64,000 nt of DNA from Hyphomonas sp. L-53-1-40 (GTDB lineage Bacteria; Pseudomonadota; Alphaproteobacteria; Caulobacterales; Hyphomonadaceae), in NCBI RefSeq assembly GCF_000682775.1, contig NZ_AWFI01000004.1, positions 23,342 to 87,341 on the forward strand. Direction: 5' to 3'. A program made the translations under genes and the position numbers. This document shows positions 27,574 to 36,848 of this stretch, piece after piece. The first letter of the stretch is position 1, and the number at the start of each line of letters is the position of its first letter. A model generated the notes under the pieces. That model ran no database searches and was not told the DNA's origin. It saw only the letters and a list, made by a program, of their open reading frames with translations.

Positions 27574-28755
27574 TCAGTCCTCGTGATCGGCCACGCTGTT
27601 GCCCCAGGCGCGGATCTCTTCGACATATAGGTCGGGCTCTTCCATCGCTGCGAAATGACCGCCGCGCGGCAAATCCGTCCAGCGGGTGAGGTTGTAGGCT
27701 CTGTCGAACCAGCTTCGCGGCGCGGGTTTGTAGACGGGCTCTCCGGGGAAGTTCGCAAACGCCGTCGGTGTCTCGCATCGGACGCCTTCCGGCAAGGCAT
27801 TGCCACCTTCCTGCGCAAAGCCATTGTAGAACCAGACGCTGGTGGCGATGGCATCATTGACTAGGTAGATCATCACATTGGTGAGCAGCTGGTCTTTTGA
27901 GTAGGTATCCAATAGTCCGCCCTCAGAGAGGTCCGACCAGCCATTGAACTTTTCGAGAATCCACGCCGCAGTGCCGACCGGGGAATCCATCAGCGCCATC
28001 GCCAGTGTCTGGGGCTTGGTCATCTGCTCCATCAGATAGGCGCCCTCGCGCTGCATGGCTGCTTGCGATGCGGCCAGCCATTCGCTTTCGGCCTCTGTCT
28101 GTGGCGAGGCGGGGGTCGGCCGGAAGGCAACCATGTTGAGATGGATGGCGCGGCAACCGCCTTTACCGTCGACCGTGCCATGATTGAGGCCTAGCCAGGA
28201 TGTGACCATACTGCCCCAGTCGCCCCCTTGGGCGAGGTAGGTGTCATGTTTCAGGACGTCGCGCATCAGCGTATCCCAAAGCGCCGCAGTGCTTTTTGGA
28301 CCGATCGGAGATTTTGGCCGTCCGGAAAACCCATAGCCGGGCAGGGAGGGGATGATCAGGTCAAAGGCGTCTTCGGCCTTGCCGCCATAGCGGGACGGAA
28401 AGGCCAGGGGTGCGATCGCTTCCCAAAATTCAAACACTGAACCCGGCCATCCGTGCGTGATGAGCAGGGGGCGCCGCCCGCCAGCTTCGCCCACGACGTG
28501 GACAAAGTGAATCATCTGGCCATCTATCTCAACTTTGTAGCTGGGGTACTTGTTGAGGATTTCCTCTGATTTGCGCCAATCATAGCCAGCAATCCAATAG
28601 CGCTGGATATCTTTCATCACCGGCGTGGACATGCCGTAAGCGAAGCCTTCTTCATTGGCGGGTGCCGGAAACCAATCATACGCTTTCACCCGCGCCATGA
28701 TGGCGTCGAGCTTTTCCTCGGGGATGTCGATGCGGAAGGGCTGAGCGGTCGGCAT
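27574..28755 (-). CDS. epoxide hydrolase (EHN-type alpha/beta hydrolase)
   Basis: The 393-residue product starts with the epoxide hydrolase N-terminal domain (FRIDIPEEKLDAIMARVKAYDW) and continues with the alpha/beta core: oxyanion HGWPGSVFEF, SLPGYGFSG, nucleophile Asp in LAQGGDWGS, and His in RGGHFAAMEEPDL. Family enzymes open epoxides to diols; the substrate is unknown. It is monocistronic, separated from erpA by 58 bases. Confidence 0.88.
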   Translation of the reverse strand: MPTAQPFRIDIPEEKLDAIMARVKAYDWFPAPANEEGFAYGMSTPVMKDIQRYWIAGYDWRKSEEILNKYPSYKVEIDGQMIHFVHVVGEAGGRRPLLITHGWPGSVFEFWEAIAPLAFPSRYGGKAEDAFDLIIPSLPGYGFSGRPKSPIGPKSTAALWDTLMRDVLKHDTYLAQGGDWGSMVTSWLGLNHGTVDGKGGCRAIHLNMVAFRPTPASPQTEAESEWLAASQAAMQREGAYLMEQMTKPQTLAMALMDSPVGTAAWILEKFNGWSDLSEGGLLDTYSKDQLLTNVMIYLVNDAIATSVWFYNGFAQEGGNALPEGVRCETPTAFANFPGEPVYKPAPRSWFDRAYNLTRWTDLPRGGHFAAMEEPDLYVEEIRAWGNSVADHED

Positions 28756-28813
28756 GTTTGTCTCCTCGCTAGTGTGTCATCCAGCTAGCCGACATACCGT
28801 GGGGCGAAGCAAG

Positions 28814-29155
28814 TTAAATCGAGAAACTGGTTCCGCAGCCGCATGCCGCCGTAGCATTCGGATTGCTGATCTTGAAGGCCGCGCCGATCAGTTCGGTTGT
28901 AAAATCGATCTGTGAGCCCTTCAGGAATTCGAGGCTCATTTCGTCGATCAACACTTTTGCGCCATCGCGTTCCAGGATGATATCGTCTTCCTTGGCCGCT
29001 TGGTCGAAGTCGAACTTGTAGGAAAAGCCTGAACATCCGCCGCCTTCGACGGAGACGCGCAGAAAATCAACGCCGTCCTGTTTGGCCAGAATCGCATTAA
29101 TCCGCTTGGCAGCAGAGGCTGTAAGGGTCACATCGGGGGCAGTTGTCGTGCTCAT
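28814..29155 (-). CDS. erpA: A-type iron-sulfur carrier protein (ErpA/IscA family)
   Basis: A 113-residue HesB/IscA-type protein that carries and inserts Fe-S clusters. The three conserved cysteines are present: GGGCSGF and ACGCG near the C-terminus. The sequence [15 protein letters not shown] and the ending CGCGTSFSI favour ErpA over IscA, and no isc or suf genes lie beside it. It is divergent from the dGTPase-like gene with only 27 bases between them. Confidence 0.85.
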   Translation of the reverse strand: MSTTTAPDVTLTASAAKRINAILAKQDGVDFLRVSVEGGGCSGFSYKFDFDQAAKEDDIILERDGAKVLIDEMSLEFLKGSQIDFTTELIGAAFKISNPNATAACGCGTSFSI

Positions 29156-29182
29156 GACCTCAACATAGGGATTCCCGAGCCA

Positions 29183-30355
29183 ATGGAAAAGAGATCAGTG
29201 TATGCCACCCGGCACGAAGATAGCCGCGGCCGGTATTTCCCGGAGGCGCCATCGGCCACCCGGACGCCGTTCCAGCGTGATCGAGACCGGATTATCCACT
29301 CGACCGCCTTCCGGCGACTAAAGCAGAAGACGCAGGTATTTGTTGCACATGAGGGCGATCATTTTCGTACGCGTCTGACGCATTCCCTTGAGGTCGCGCA
29401 AATAGCGCGCAGCATTGCGAGGACGCTCGGGCTTGATGAAGACCTCGCCGAAGCGCTGGCGCTGGCCCACGATATGGGCCACCCGCCCTTCGGTCATGCG
29501 GGCGAGGACCAGTTGGACGCGTGCATGGCGGACTATGAAGGGTTTGACCATAACGCCCAGACCCTGCGCATTGTGACCAAGCTGGAGGTCCGATACCCCA
29601 ATTTCGAGGGCCTGAACCTGACCTGGGAATTGTTGGAGGGCCTCGTGAAGCACAATGGCCCGATGGTGACGCGCGATACACCGGTGGAATCGCTGCCGGC
29701 CGCTTTTCGGGAATATGCGAACTTCATGGACTTGGAGCCGCACCAATTTGCAGGTCCGGAAGCGCAGGTGGCCGCGCTGTCAGACGACATCGCCTACAAC
29801 AATCATGATATTGATGATGGTATTGCAGCCGGCCTGTTCACGATTGACGATCTGATGGATTTGCCGATCGTCGGAGACGAGTTCCGCGCGGTGAAGTTGG
29901 AATATGCGCATCTCAGCGACCGGATGGTCTCCTATGAGGCGGTTCGTCGCCTGATCGGCCTGTGGGTCAACGACCTGACCGCCGAGACGGGTCGGCGCGC
30001 AAAGCAGTACGCGCCGCAGAGCGCAGCGGAAGTGCGCGCCATGGACGTGCCACTGGTTGCGTTTTCCGAAGAGCTGGAAAGCCGTCAGCGGGCTCTGCGC
30101 GCCTTTCTGTATGAGCGGATGTACAAACATTACACAGTCAACCGCATGCGCAGCAAAGCCAAACGCATGCTCGCCGAGCTGTTTCAAATATTTCTGAGTG
30201 AGCCCGACACACTGCCGAGCCCGTGGCGGCAAGATGCGTCACAGGCTAACGAAGCGCGCCGTGCGCGCATTGTTTGTGATTATATTGCCGGGATGACGGA
30301 TTCCTACGCAATCGAGGAACATCGACGGCTCTATCATCCGGATGTACTGCGCTAG
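29183..30355 (+). CDS. deoxyguanosinetriphosphate triphosphohydrolase-like protein
   Basis: This is an HD-domain dNTPase-like protein of 390 residues. Motifs are [32 protein letters not shown], the metal-binding [13 protein letters not shown] and [13 protein letters not shown]. Proteins of this short form are usually annotated dGTPase-like and may hydrolyse several dNTPs. In alphaproteobacteria it often lies near argS and the SPOR-nagZ-scpAB genes; the last part of that order is kept here. Confidence 0.9.
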   Translation: MEKRSVYATRHEDSRGRYFPEAPSATRTPFQRDRDRIIHSTAFRRLKQKTQVFVAHEGDHFRTRLTHSLEVAQIARSIARTLGLDEDLAEALALAHDMGHPPFGHAGEDQLDACMADYEGFDHNAQTLRIVTKLEVRYPNFEGLNLTWELLEGLVKHNGPMVTRDTPVESLPAAFREYANFMDLEPHQFAGPEAQVAALSDDIAYNNHDIDDGIAAGLFTIDDLMDLPIVGDEFRAVKLEYAHLSDRMVSYEAVRRLIGLWVNDLTAETGRRAKQYAPQSAAEVRAMDVPLVAFSEELESRQRALRAFLYERMYKHYTVNRMRSKAKRMLAELFQIFLSEPDTLPSPWRQDASQANEARRARIVCDYIAGMTDSYAIEEHRRLYHPDVLR

Positions 30356-30489
30356 CCGTACTGTCATCACATTTACCGGTTTTAAAGCGTTGCACGGGCC
30401 GGGGCCGGTGAAAGCGCTTGGATATTCAAGTGTCGTTAACGAAACGCGCCGTAATCTTAACTCTGTGAACCTATTCTGAGGATGATTCC

Positions 30490-31320
30490 ATGGGGCGATA
30501 TCGGGAAAACGAGCGGGACTATTCCCCGTTTGAAGACGATTACCGCGGATTTGACGTTCGCGAGGACGATTCCACGCGCGGACCGCTCATCCTGGCGCTT
30601 GCCGTGGGCGTGTTGCTCGTCTTTGGCGCGGTTGTATGGAACACATATCGTCAGGGTATCCGGGACAATGGTGCCGGTATTCCCAGCGTAATTGCCGATA
30701 AAGAGCCCTACAAGCGTGCGCCGGAAGATCGTGAAGGCTTGGCAGTCCCCGACACTGACAAGCGTTTCTACGATCAGATGGATGACTCCGAGCGTACGGT
30801 GGAGCCGGGCACCGACTTCGCTGCAAATGACACTGAAGATGGGGATGCGCTGCAAGGCGGCCCCCCTATTGAGCTCAGGCCAGGCCGGGAAGGCATCGAG
30901 CCGGACGATGCGCAAGTGCGCGCACTGGCTGACCTGGAGGCGATGCCAGAGGATGAGGAAGAAACCCTGCGAGTCGTGCCGGCAAATCCGGTGGTGCAGG
31001 CGCCCGCTCCCGCACCGCGGAATGTGCCAGCCGCTGGCGATGCGTCCTCACAGTTTGCCTTTGCAGATGATGGCATTTACCTGGTCCAATTGGCCGCTTT
31101 CCGCTCACAGGACGCCGCTGAAACCGCTTGGGCGAAAATGAACAGTACAAAGCCCGGCCTGTACCGGAGTGCACAGAAGCGTATCCAGCGAGCCGATCTT
31201 GGCGCCAAGGGTGTCTTCTATCGGTTGCGCGTCGGCAGCTTTGCGGAACGGTCTGAAGCATCGAAATTCTGTGATGCGGTGAAGGCAGGCGGCGATAATT
31301 GCATTGTGGTGACAGGATAG
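30490..31320 (+). CDS. SPOR domain protein, single-pass inner-membrane
   Basis: The 276 residues begin with an acidic cytoplasmic tail, followed by one membrane helix (about 31-53, LILALAVGVLLVFGAVVW), a long acidic and Pro/Ala-rich periplasmic linker, and a C-terminal SPOR domain (about 195-276, IYLVQLAAFRSQDAAE then YRLRVGSFAERSEASKFC). SPOR domains bind denuded peptidoglycan glycan strands at the division site. Co-transcription with nagZ supports a cell-wall role. Confidence 0.88.
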   Translation: MGRYRENERDYSPFEDDYRGFDVREDDSTRGPLILALAVGVLLVFGAVVWNTYRQGIRDNGAGIPSVIADKEPYKRAPEDREGLAVPDTDKRFYDQMDDSERTVEPGTDFAANDTEDGDALQGGPPIELRPGREGIEPDDAQVRALADLEAMPEDEEETLRVVPANPVVQAPAPAPRNVPAAGDASSQFAFADDGIYLVQLAAFRSQDAAETAWAKMNSTKPGLYRSAQKRIQRADLGAKGVFYRLRVGSFAERSEASKFCDAVKAGGDNCIVVTG

Positions 31321-32357
31321 TGATCAAGGCATGCATCCTCAGTGTTTCGGGGCCTGTACTCACGAAGGAGGAAGCGGCACTGTTCGCCGCCGAGCAGCCC
31401 TGGGGGGTCATCCTGATGGGCCGCTCCTGCGTATCGCGGAACCAAGTCCGAAGCCTCGTCGATGATGTCTGGAACGCGATGAATCGGCCGTGCCTGATTT
31501 TTATCGATCAGGAAGGTGGCCGTGTGGCACGGCTGAAGGCGCCTGAGTGGCCTCTTTTTCCGCGTGGTCAGGACTATGCCGATATGTATGCCAATGATCG
31601 TGAGCGAGGACTTTCCGCTGCCTGGCTTGGACACAGGCTCATCGCCGCAGAACTGGCTGCCCTGTCAATTCATGCAGATTGTGCGCCTGTCGTCGATTTG
31701 CCGGTTCCGGGCGCACATGACGTAATTGGCGACAGGGCTTTTGGCACTGATCCCGAAACGGTCGCAAATCTCGCCGGCGCGGCTCTGAGAGGGCTTGCAT
31801 CCGGCGGTGTTGCTGGCGTGATCAAACATATTCCGGGTCATGGGCGCTCCATGTCCGATAGCCATCTGGAGTTGCCGCGCGTAGCGGCGAGCGAAGCGGA
31901 ACTGGCGAAAGATTTTGATGCCTTTGCCCGTCTCGCCGATGCGCCAATGGCGATGACAGCGCACATTTCCTATGATGCATTTGACGCCAATGTCCCCGCC
32001 ACCCTGTCAAAAATCATGATTCAAGACGTGATCCGCGCGCGAATCGGGTTTGATGGCTTGCTGATGACGGATGATCTGGGGATGCAGGCGCTGGGCGGTA
32101 GCCTGGGCGAACGGGGCGAAGCGGCGATTGCTGCGGGCTGTGACGTGCTGTTGCACTGTTCCGGCTTTCTTTCTGATCCACTTGCGATCCATTCAGAAAT
32201 GGCTGAAGTCGCAGCTGTTTCGCCAGGGCTGACGGGACGGCCACTGGAGCGGGCACTGCGTGCTGAAGCACTCTCGACCCATCAGGAGGAGTTCGACCTC
32301 GTTGAGGGCTGGCAGACATTCCGGTCATATTTTCCTCATTTGGTGGGGGCGGCATGA
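31320..32357 (+). CDS. nagZ: beta-N-acetylhexosaminidase NagZ
   Basis: NagZ removes GlcNAc from anhydro-muropeptides in cytoplasmic peptidoglycan recycling. The GH3 fold shows FIDQEGGRVARLK, VIGDRAFG, the catalytic loop IKHIPGHGRSMSDSHLELP (His of the Asp/His pair) and the nucleophile Asp in LLMTDDLGMQAL. The start is probably GTG 31320, overlapping the SPOR stop by one base and giving 345 residues; TTG 31299 would add seven. The stop overlaps scpA by ATGA. Confidence 0.93.
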   Translation: MIKACILSVSGPVLTKEEAALFAAEQPWGVILMGRSCVSRNQVRSLVDDVWNAMNRPCLIFIDQEGGRVARLKAPEWPLFPRGQDYADMYANDRERGLSAAWLGHRLIAAELAALSIHADCAPVVDLPVPGAHDVIGDRAFGTDPETVANLAGAALRGLASGGVAGVIKHIPGHGRSMSDSHLELPRVAASEAELAKDFDAFARLADAPMAMTAHISYDAFDANVPATLSKIMIQDVIRARIGFDGLLMTDDLGMQALGGSLGERGEAAIAAGCDVLLHCSGFLSDPLAIHSEMAEVAAVSPGLTGRPLERALRAEALSTHQEEFDLVEGWQTFRSYFPHLVGAA

Positions 32358-33187
32358 ACTCCGAAATGATGTCGATTGATGCGCTGTCTGCAGACGCGCA
32401 GGAGGCCGAAGCTGGCGATCTCTTTACGGTCGATGTTGGCGGTTATGAAGGCCCGCTTCATCTGTTGCTGGAGCTTGCCCGCCGGCAGAAGGTTGACCTG
32501 CTGCATCTGTCGATCCTGTCGCTGGCAGAGCAATACCTCGACTTCATCGAAGAGGCGAAGTCTCAGCGCATTGATCTGGCGGCCGACTATCTTCTGATGG
32601 CGTCTTGGCTCGCCTTCATGAAATCGCGCCTTTTGTTGCCGAAGCCGGAAAAGGCCGCGGAAGACGAACCAACTGGCGAAGAAATGGCAGCGCGGCTGGC
32701 CTTTCGCCTGAAGCGGCTTGATGCCATGCGCGGGGCCGTCGACGAACTCGAAGCGGGGCCTATTCTCGGCAATGTGGTCTTCCTGCGCGGTACGCCGGTA
32801 CAGCCCAAAGTCGTCAAGCACACTGAATACAAAGCGTCGCTGTACGAGCTGACACAAGCCTTCGGGACGATTCGCGATCGCCGCGAAAAGGAACGCCCGC
32901 ACACGATTGAGCAACAGCTTGTTTTGCCGCTGGAACTGGCGCGAACAACACTGCGCGCACTCAGGCAACAGTTAGAGCAGTGGTCTTCGCTGGACGAGAT
33001 CCGCTCAACCATGACAGACGTGGACCCGGAATTGCCACCTCGGTCTGTCACCGCAAGTGTCTTCTCGGCTGCATTGGAACTCGCCCGCGATGGCGAAGTC
33101 GATGTGCGCCAGGACGAGCACTTTGCGCCACTTTACCTGCGCAATGCGGGTATCAGACCGGAAGGGGGCAGAGATGCAACCGCTTGA
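32354..33187 (+). CDS. scpA: segregation and condensation protein A
   Basis: ScpA is the kleisin that joins SMC and ScpB in chromosome condensation. The 277 residues show the conserved N-terminal GGYEGPLHLLLELARRQKVDLLHLSILSLAEQYL and AADYLLMASWLAFMKSRLLLP, and a winged-helix C-terminus. It overlaps nagZ by four bases and scpB by 14. Confidence 0.94.
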   Translation: MNSEMMSIDALSADAQEAEAGDLFTVDVGGYEGPLHLLLELARRQKVDLLHLSILSLAEQYLDFIEEAKSQRIDLAADYLLMASWLAFMKSRLLLPKPEKAAEDEPTGEEMAARLAFRLKRLDAMRGAVDELEAGPILGNVVFLRGTPVQPKVVKHTEYKASLYELTQAFGTIRDRREKERPHTIEQQLVLPLELARTTLRALRQQLEQWSSLDEIRSTMTDVDPELPPRSVTASVFSAALELARDGEVDVRQDEHFAPLYLRNAGIRPEGGRDATA

Positions 33188-34196
33188 GAAGTACTTGATG
33201 ACTGACGACACTCCCGAAACAGAACGCGACGCGGTTGCGCAGTTGGCGTTTGCGTATCGTCGTTCCGAAGAGGCCCTGACCGAAGGTGCCAGCGAAGCGC
33301 TGGTCGAGGGCATCCGCCGTGCCGAAGCCATTCTGTTTGCCGCTGGCGAGCCGCTGAGCGCCGAGCAGATTGCCGAAACTTTGCCGCATGGCGTCGAAGC
33401 GGCCGAAGTGTTGATGGCGCTCCGGGCGCAATATGTGAACCGTGGGGTCAATCTGGTTGAAGTCGCGGGCAAATGGCGCTTCCAGACCGCTTCCGATCTC
33501 TCCTATTTGTTTGTCGAAGAGCGTCAGGTCCAGAAAAAGCTGGGTCAAGCGACGCTCGAGACATTGGCCATTATTGCCTATGGCCAGCCGGTCACGCGGG
33601 CTGAAGTCGAGGCAGTGCGCGGCGTTGCGGTTTCAAAGACAACAATTGATACATTGCTGGAAACCGGCTGGGTGAAGATCAAGGGCCGCCGCAAAACCCC
33701 TGGTCAACCAATCACCTATGGTACGACCGATGCCTTCATGGAGCATTTCGGGCTGGAAAGCCTCGACACTTTGCCGGGCAAAGCCGACCTCGAAGCCGAG
33801 GGGCTATTGTCGGATGTTATTCCGGACGGTTTCCAGATGCCGGATGAGGAAGCCCTGAACGGCGAAGAAACGCCAGAAGTCGAGGCCCTTGAAATCGCGG
33901 AGACAGAATCTTTCGTCACAGACTTCATGGAAGAAAGTGATGAGGATGACCCAGAGACCGATGAGGGTGTCAGCCAGGAAATGCCGTCGACTGACATCGG
34001 CGTTGATGCTGAGGCCGATCTCGATAGCGAAGATGATGCCGCCGTCAGTGTGTTCTCCTATACGCGCGCACCGGAACGTGCGCAGTCTGATGTCGATGAG
34101 TTCGACAGCGGTGACGTGAAAGCCGCCGTGATTCAGCTGGCAAAGCAGCCGCGCATTCCGGAGCAGCCCATGGATGCCTGGGACGATGACGAATAG
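33174..34196 (+). CDS. scpB: segregation and condensation protein B with acidic tail
   Basis: ScpB forms the winged-helix dimer that binds ScpA. The core (about residues 40-215) is clear: EAILFAAGEPLSAEQIA, GKWRFQTASDLSYLF, ETLAIIAYGQPVTRAEVEAVRGV and TTDAFMEHFGLESL. A further 125 residues form a strongly acidic, probably disordered tail. ATG 33174 has GAAGGGGG upstream; ATG 33198 is an alternative. In many alphaproteobacteria tatABC follows; here an unknown membrane protein does. Confidence 0.92.
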   Translation: MQPLEKYLMTDDTPETERDAVAQLAFAYRRSEEALTEGASEALVEGIRRAEAILFAAGEPLSAEQIAETLPHGVEAAEVLMALRAQYVNRGVNLVEVAGKWRFQTASDLSYLFVEERQVQKKLGQATLETLAIIAYGQPVTRAEVEAVRGVAVSKTTIDTLLETGWVKIKGRRKTPGQPITYGTTDAFMEHFGLESLDTLPGKADLEAEGLLSDVIPDGFQMPDEEALNGEETPEVEALEIAETESFVTDFMEESDEDDPETDEGVSQEMPSTDIGVDAEADLDSEDDAAVSVFSYTRAPERAQSDVDEFDSGDVKAAVIQLAKQPRIPEQPMDAWDDDE

Positions 34197-34213
34197 CTAG
34201 TAGTTCGGTGCGG

Positions 34214-35485
34214 ATGATGCCTGTCGCTCTACTTCAACGCTTCACGTCGAAGGAGGCGATCTGGCTTTACACTTTGTTCGCGGTACTGATCTTGCCTGCG
34301 GTGCTGAACGGATTCCCGCTGGTGATGTCTGACTCCATTGCCTATTCAGGGAAGGGGGCAAACTGGTTCAGGGGCAAGTTTCCGGCCCTGCTGCTGACGC
34401 TGCCTTACAAACTGGTTGGGTATTGGGCGATGCCAATCCTCAACAGCGCAATGGTTGCGGGCGCATGGATTCTATTGTTCCGCGTTTATGATATTCGCCC
34501 CAGCCGCATAGTGTTGTGTATACTGATTGTGCTCAGCCTGCAGCCGATCTATACGAGCGCAGTCCTGGTCGATGCGTGGTTCTTTCCAGCGATCATACTG
34601 CTCCTGTCTGCACGTAAGCTTCCAGAAATGTATGTGGGAATTTTAGCTGGCCTGCTTTTGTCAGGTCACGGATCAGGACAAATTTTTGCTCTTGTTTTCG
34701 CTGTGCTGGCGGCGGTGCTTTTCCGTTCGAGGCGGCAAGTCGTGGCTGGCATGGTTGCCGCGGTCATCGCATTTGGCATGAACGTGCTGCTTGATGCCAT
34801 GATCATGCCTGAGACGCCGCGACTGTCGAAGACGTTTCCAGCCGCCCGGGTGTTCTCGGTCCAGCCGGAATTGCTGCGGAGGGAGGCTGACCGGTCGGGG
34901 AACCTGGTTCTGTCTGAAGCGGCTGAAGAAGTGGCCAGGATTAAAACCTATCCAGAGAACACAGGTCGGCGTGATCTGTTCTGGGATGTCTGGAAAACCT
35001 CAGAGGGCGAATTCGACCTGGCCAGGTTTGAGGAGCACCATGCGCTTCCAATACTCAAAGATGCATTCATTTTTGAGCCTGTACCCTTGGCCCGTACCAT
35101 CTTTCTGGACTTTCTGGGCTATTATGGGCCGGCAACCCAGTTTGATTTCCAACCTGTCTTGTCAGAGCCGTTTCCGGAACCCTTCCATGCGTCCCATCAG
35201 GCGAAGGGCTTTTTCGCGGCGGGGCCGGTGGAGTTGACCGCGACGATCTTGAGGTATGGGTGTTATCTTGCATTTGCGGCGGCGCTTTTCGTCGGATGGA
35301 GACAGGCTGGTGCAGATATTCGCAGGACCATAATAGGGATTGGCTTGATCGCAATCGCCAATGACGCGCTGTTTGCCCTTCTGTCTGGTCCACCTGACCG
35401 GTACCATCATCGGGTGCTGCCGTTGCTTGCGGTCGGGACGGTCTTGCTGATTTCAGGCAGGGTCAAGCAGCAGATTGCGGTGTAA
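34214..35485 (+). CDS. multi-pass membrane protein of unknown function
   Basis: The product has about 423 residues with roughly nine or ten hydrophobic segments: one near the N-terminus (WLYTLFAVLILPAVL), a run to about 190, and three more after 340. A hydrophilic domain of about 130 residues lies between (RRDLFWDVWKTSEGEFDLARFEEHH). The early DSIAY motif and the overall layout recall GT39-like polytopic proteins, but no family can be named with confidence. GTG 34208 or ATG 34217 are alternative starts. The 3' end overlaps the convergent DUF1287 gene by 23 bases. Confidence 0.7.
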   Translation: MMPVALLQRFTSKEAIWLYTLFAVLILPAVLNGFPLVMSDSIAYSGKGANWFRGKFPALLLTLPYKLVGYWAMPILNSAMVAGAWILLFRVYDIRPSRIVLCILIVLSLQPIYTSAVLVDAWFFPAIILLLSARKLPEMYVGILAGLLLSGHGSGQIFALVFAVLAAVLFRSRRQVVAGMVAAVIAFGMNVLLDAMIMPETPRLSKTFPAARVFSVQPELLRREADRSGNLVLSEAAEEVARIKTYPENTGRRDLFWDVWKTSEGEFDLARFEEHHALPILKDAFIFEPVPLARTIFLDFLGYYGPATQFDFQPVLSEPFPEPFHASHQAKGFFAAGPVELTATILRYGCYLAFAAALFVGWRQAGADIRRTIIGIGLIAIANDALFALLSGPPDRYHHRVLPLLAVGTVLLISGRVKQQIAV

Positions 35486-36071
35486 GCCTGAAGCGGCGCT
35501 CATGCTGAAACTGACCGATAATGTCGTCCTCGGACGTTCCCCAACCCATGTTATGAATGACCAGAGGGCGGCCCGTCCGTGTGGTTTTGTCAGAAACAAT
35601 TCCGATATGAGGAAGGCTTCCCTTGTATCGCATCGTATAGAGATCGCCTGTTTTCCAGCCTGTATCGTCTGGCGGCGTTGACAGGGCGAGGCCGTGGCGC
35701 TCGATATATATCTCCAGATTTGGAACGCGGCGATGGTCGATATTGCGGTCAGGGCGGGTTAGACCCCAAATTGTCGGATACTTGCTGAAAGCAGTGGTCA
35801 TGTCTTCATGGACAAGTTGCTGTAAGTCCATTGCGAACGCATCGCGATAGGCCCGGACAATCACATCGGTGCAAACGCCCCGCGATCTTTCCACATCTCC
35901 CATCGGATAGGAGAGGCGGACATAGGCCGGGTCATACATGCGTGTGATCCCAATCTGGGATCTGGCGGCAAATACGAGGCGAGTCTGCCACGGCAGCGTT
36001 CTCTGCCCGAGGCGGATCGGCGCGAGCGGGACACTGAAACCTCCCAGGATGGCGGCACGACGTGTGAGCAT
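35463..36071 (-). CDS. DUF1287 domain-containing protein
   Basis: The 202-residue product has a short N-terminal signal-like segment with Arg pair (LTRRAAILGG), then the DUF1287 pattern: ARSQIGITRMYDPAYVRLSYPMGDV, GVCTDVIVRAYRDAFAMDLQQLVHEDM, DRNIDHRRVPNLEIYIERHG, and HIGIVSD with HNMGWG. The Cys, His and Asp residues suggest an NlpC/P60-like cysteine hydrolase fold, so a cell-wall role is possible. No biochemical function is established to my knowledge. Confidence 0.82.
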   Translation of the reverse strand: MLTRRAAILGGFSVPLAPIRLGQRTLPWQTRLVFAARSQIGITRMYDPAYVRLSYPMGDVERSRGVCTDVIVRAYRDAFAMDLQQLVHEDMTTAFSKYPTIWGLTRPDRNIDHRRVPNLEIYIERHGLALSTPPDDTGWKTGDLYTMRYKGSLPHIGIVSDKTTRTGRPLVIHNMGWGTSEDDIIGQFQHERRFRLTPQSAA

Positions 36072-36114
36072 GGTCTCATTGCGCCATGCCGATCCGGCAG
36101 GAATAGGGCCGAAA

Positions 36115-36786
36115 TTAGAAACCCTGCAGTTCTGCGATCTCTTCCAATGGTGCGCGCTCGGCCCGCAACATGTTTACCGGATGGGATGGGTCGGGCTTTC
36201 CGACTGCCATCGCGCACCAGACCATTTCGTTATCTGCCAGATTGAAATGGTCTTTCAGGGCGGGGCGCAGCATGCCCCAGCATTCTTGCATGCACGTCCC
36301 CCAGCCACGCTCTTCCGCGAGCAGTGCCAAGGTTTGGAGGTACATGCCAGTGTGTCCCCACTGGCCATGGCCCATCCGCTCATCGATGACGATGAATGCC
36401 GCCACGGGGGCGCCGAAGAAGCGGAAATTATTGGCGAACCATGCGATGCGCGCTGCGCGATCTTCTCGAGGAATGCCAAGCGTTTCGTACATCATCTCGC
36501 CCACTTTGCGGCGGCGCGCTTCATGGGGTTCCCAAAGATCTTTCGGGTAAATGGGGCGGTCTGTTGGCTGACCCTTGGGGTTTGCAGCCAGTACAGGCGC
36601 GGCCATGCGAATGACGGCATCCTTGGCGTCGCCAGTGACGGCAATGGTTCGCCACGGCTGTGTGTTGCCGCCGGACGGCGCCCGCTGGGCCTGATTCAGC
36701 CACTCGCGGATATCGGCTTCGGAAAGCGCATCAGGCTTGAAGGCCCGGGTGGAGATACGTTGCGCGACTGCCTGTGATACGTCCAT
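36115..36786 (-). CDS. nitroreductase family protein
   Basis: An FMN-dependent nitroreductase-fold protein of 223 residues with RISTRAFKPDALSEADI (FMN phosphate-binding Arg/Ser), AQRAPSGGNTQPWR and GWGTCMQECWGMLR. Such enzymes reduce nitro compounds, quinones or flavins with NAD(P)H; the substrate is unknown. ATG 36786 is chosen because GGGAGG lies eight bases upstream. That Shine-Dalgarno sequence forms part of the terminator hairpin of the preceding P450 gene. Confidence 0.88.
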   Translation of the reverse strand: MDVSQAVAQRISTRAFKPDALSEADIREWLNQAQRAPSGGNTQPWRTIAVTGDAKDAVIRMAAPVLAANPKGQPTDRPIYPKDLWEPHEARRRKVGEMMYETLGIPREDRAARIAWFANNFRFFGAPVAAFIVIDERMGHGQWGHTGMYLQTLALLAEERGWGTCMQECWGMLRPALKDHFNLADNEMVWCAMAVGKPDPSHPVNMLRAERAPLEEIAELQGF

Positions 36787-36787
36787 G

Positions 36788-36820
36788 AAAAAACCTCCCA
36801 TCTGATCTGATGGGAGGTTT
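36788..36820 (-). terminator. intrinsic terminator after CYP153, containing the nitroreductase SD
   Basis: A perfect 12-base inverted repeat, AAACCTCCCATC and GATGGGAGGTTT, closes a six-base loop (36803-36808). Read on the minus strand, the second arm runs into six T residues, which end two bases before the nitroreductase ATG at 36786. GGGAGG in the second arm is also the only good Shine-Dalgarno sequence for that gene. Confidence 0.85.
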
Positions 36821-36848
36821 ATCGTCTTGGCGTGGCGTCAGCCAAAAC

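Noticed and set aside
27379..27630. Short open frame inside the same gap (83 codons)
   Set aside because: No ribosome-binding site, overlaps the epoxide hydrolase end, composition unlike a protein, and the stems cut across it.
30430..30475. CtrA box before the SPOR gene
   Set aside because: Two TTAAC elements occur, but 17 bases apart instead of the seven required by TTAA-N7-TTAA.
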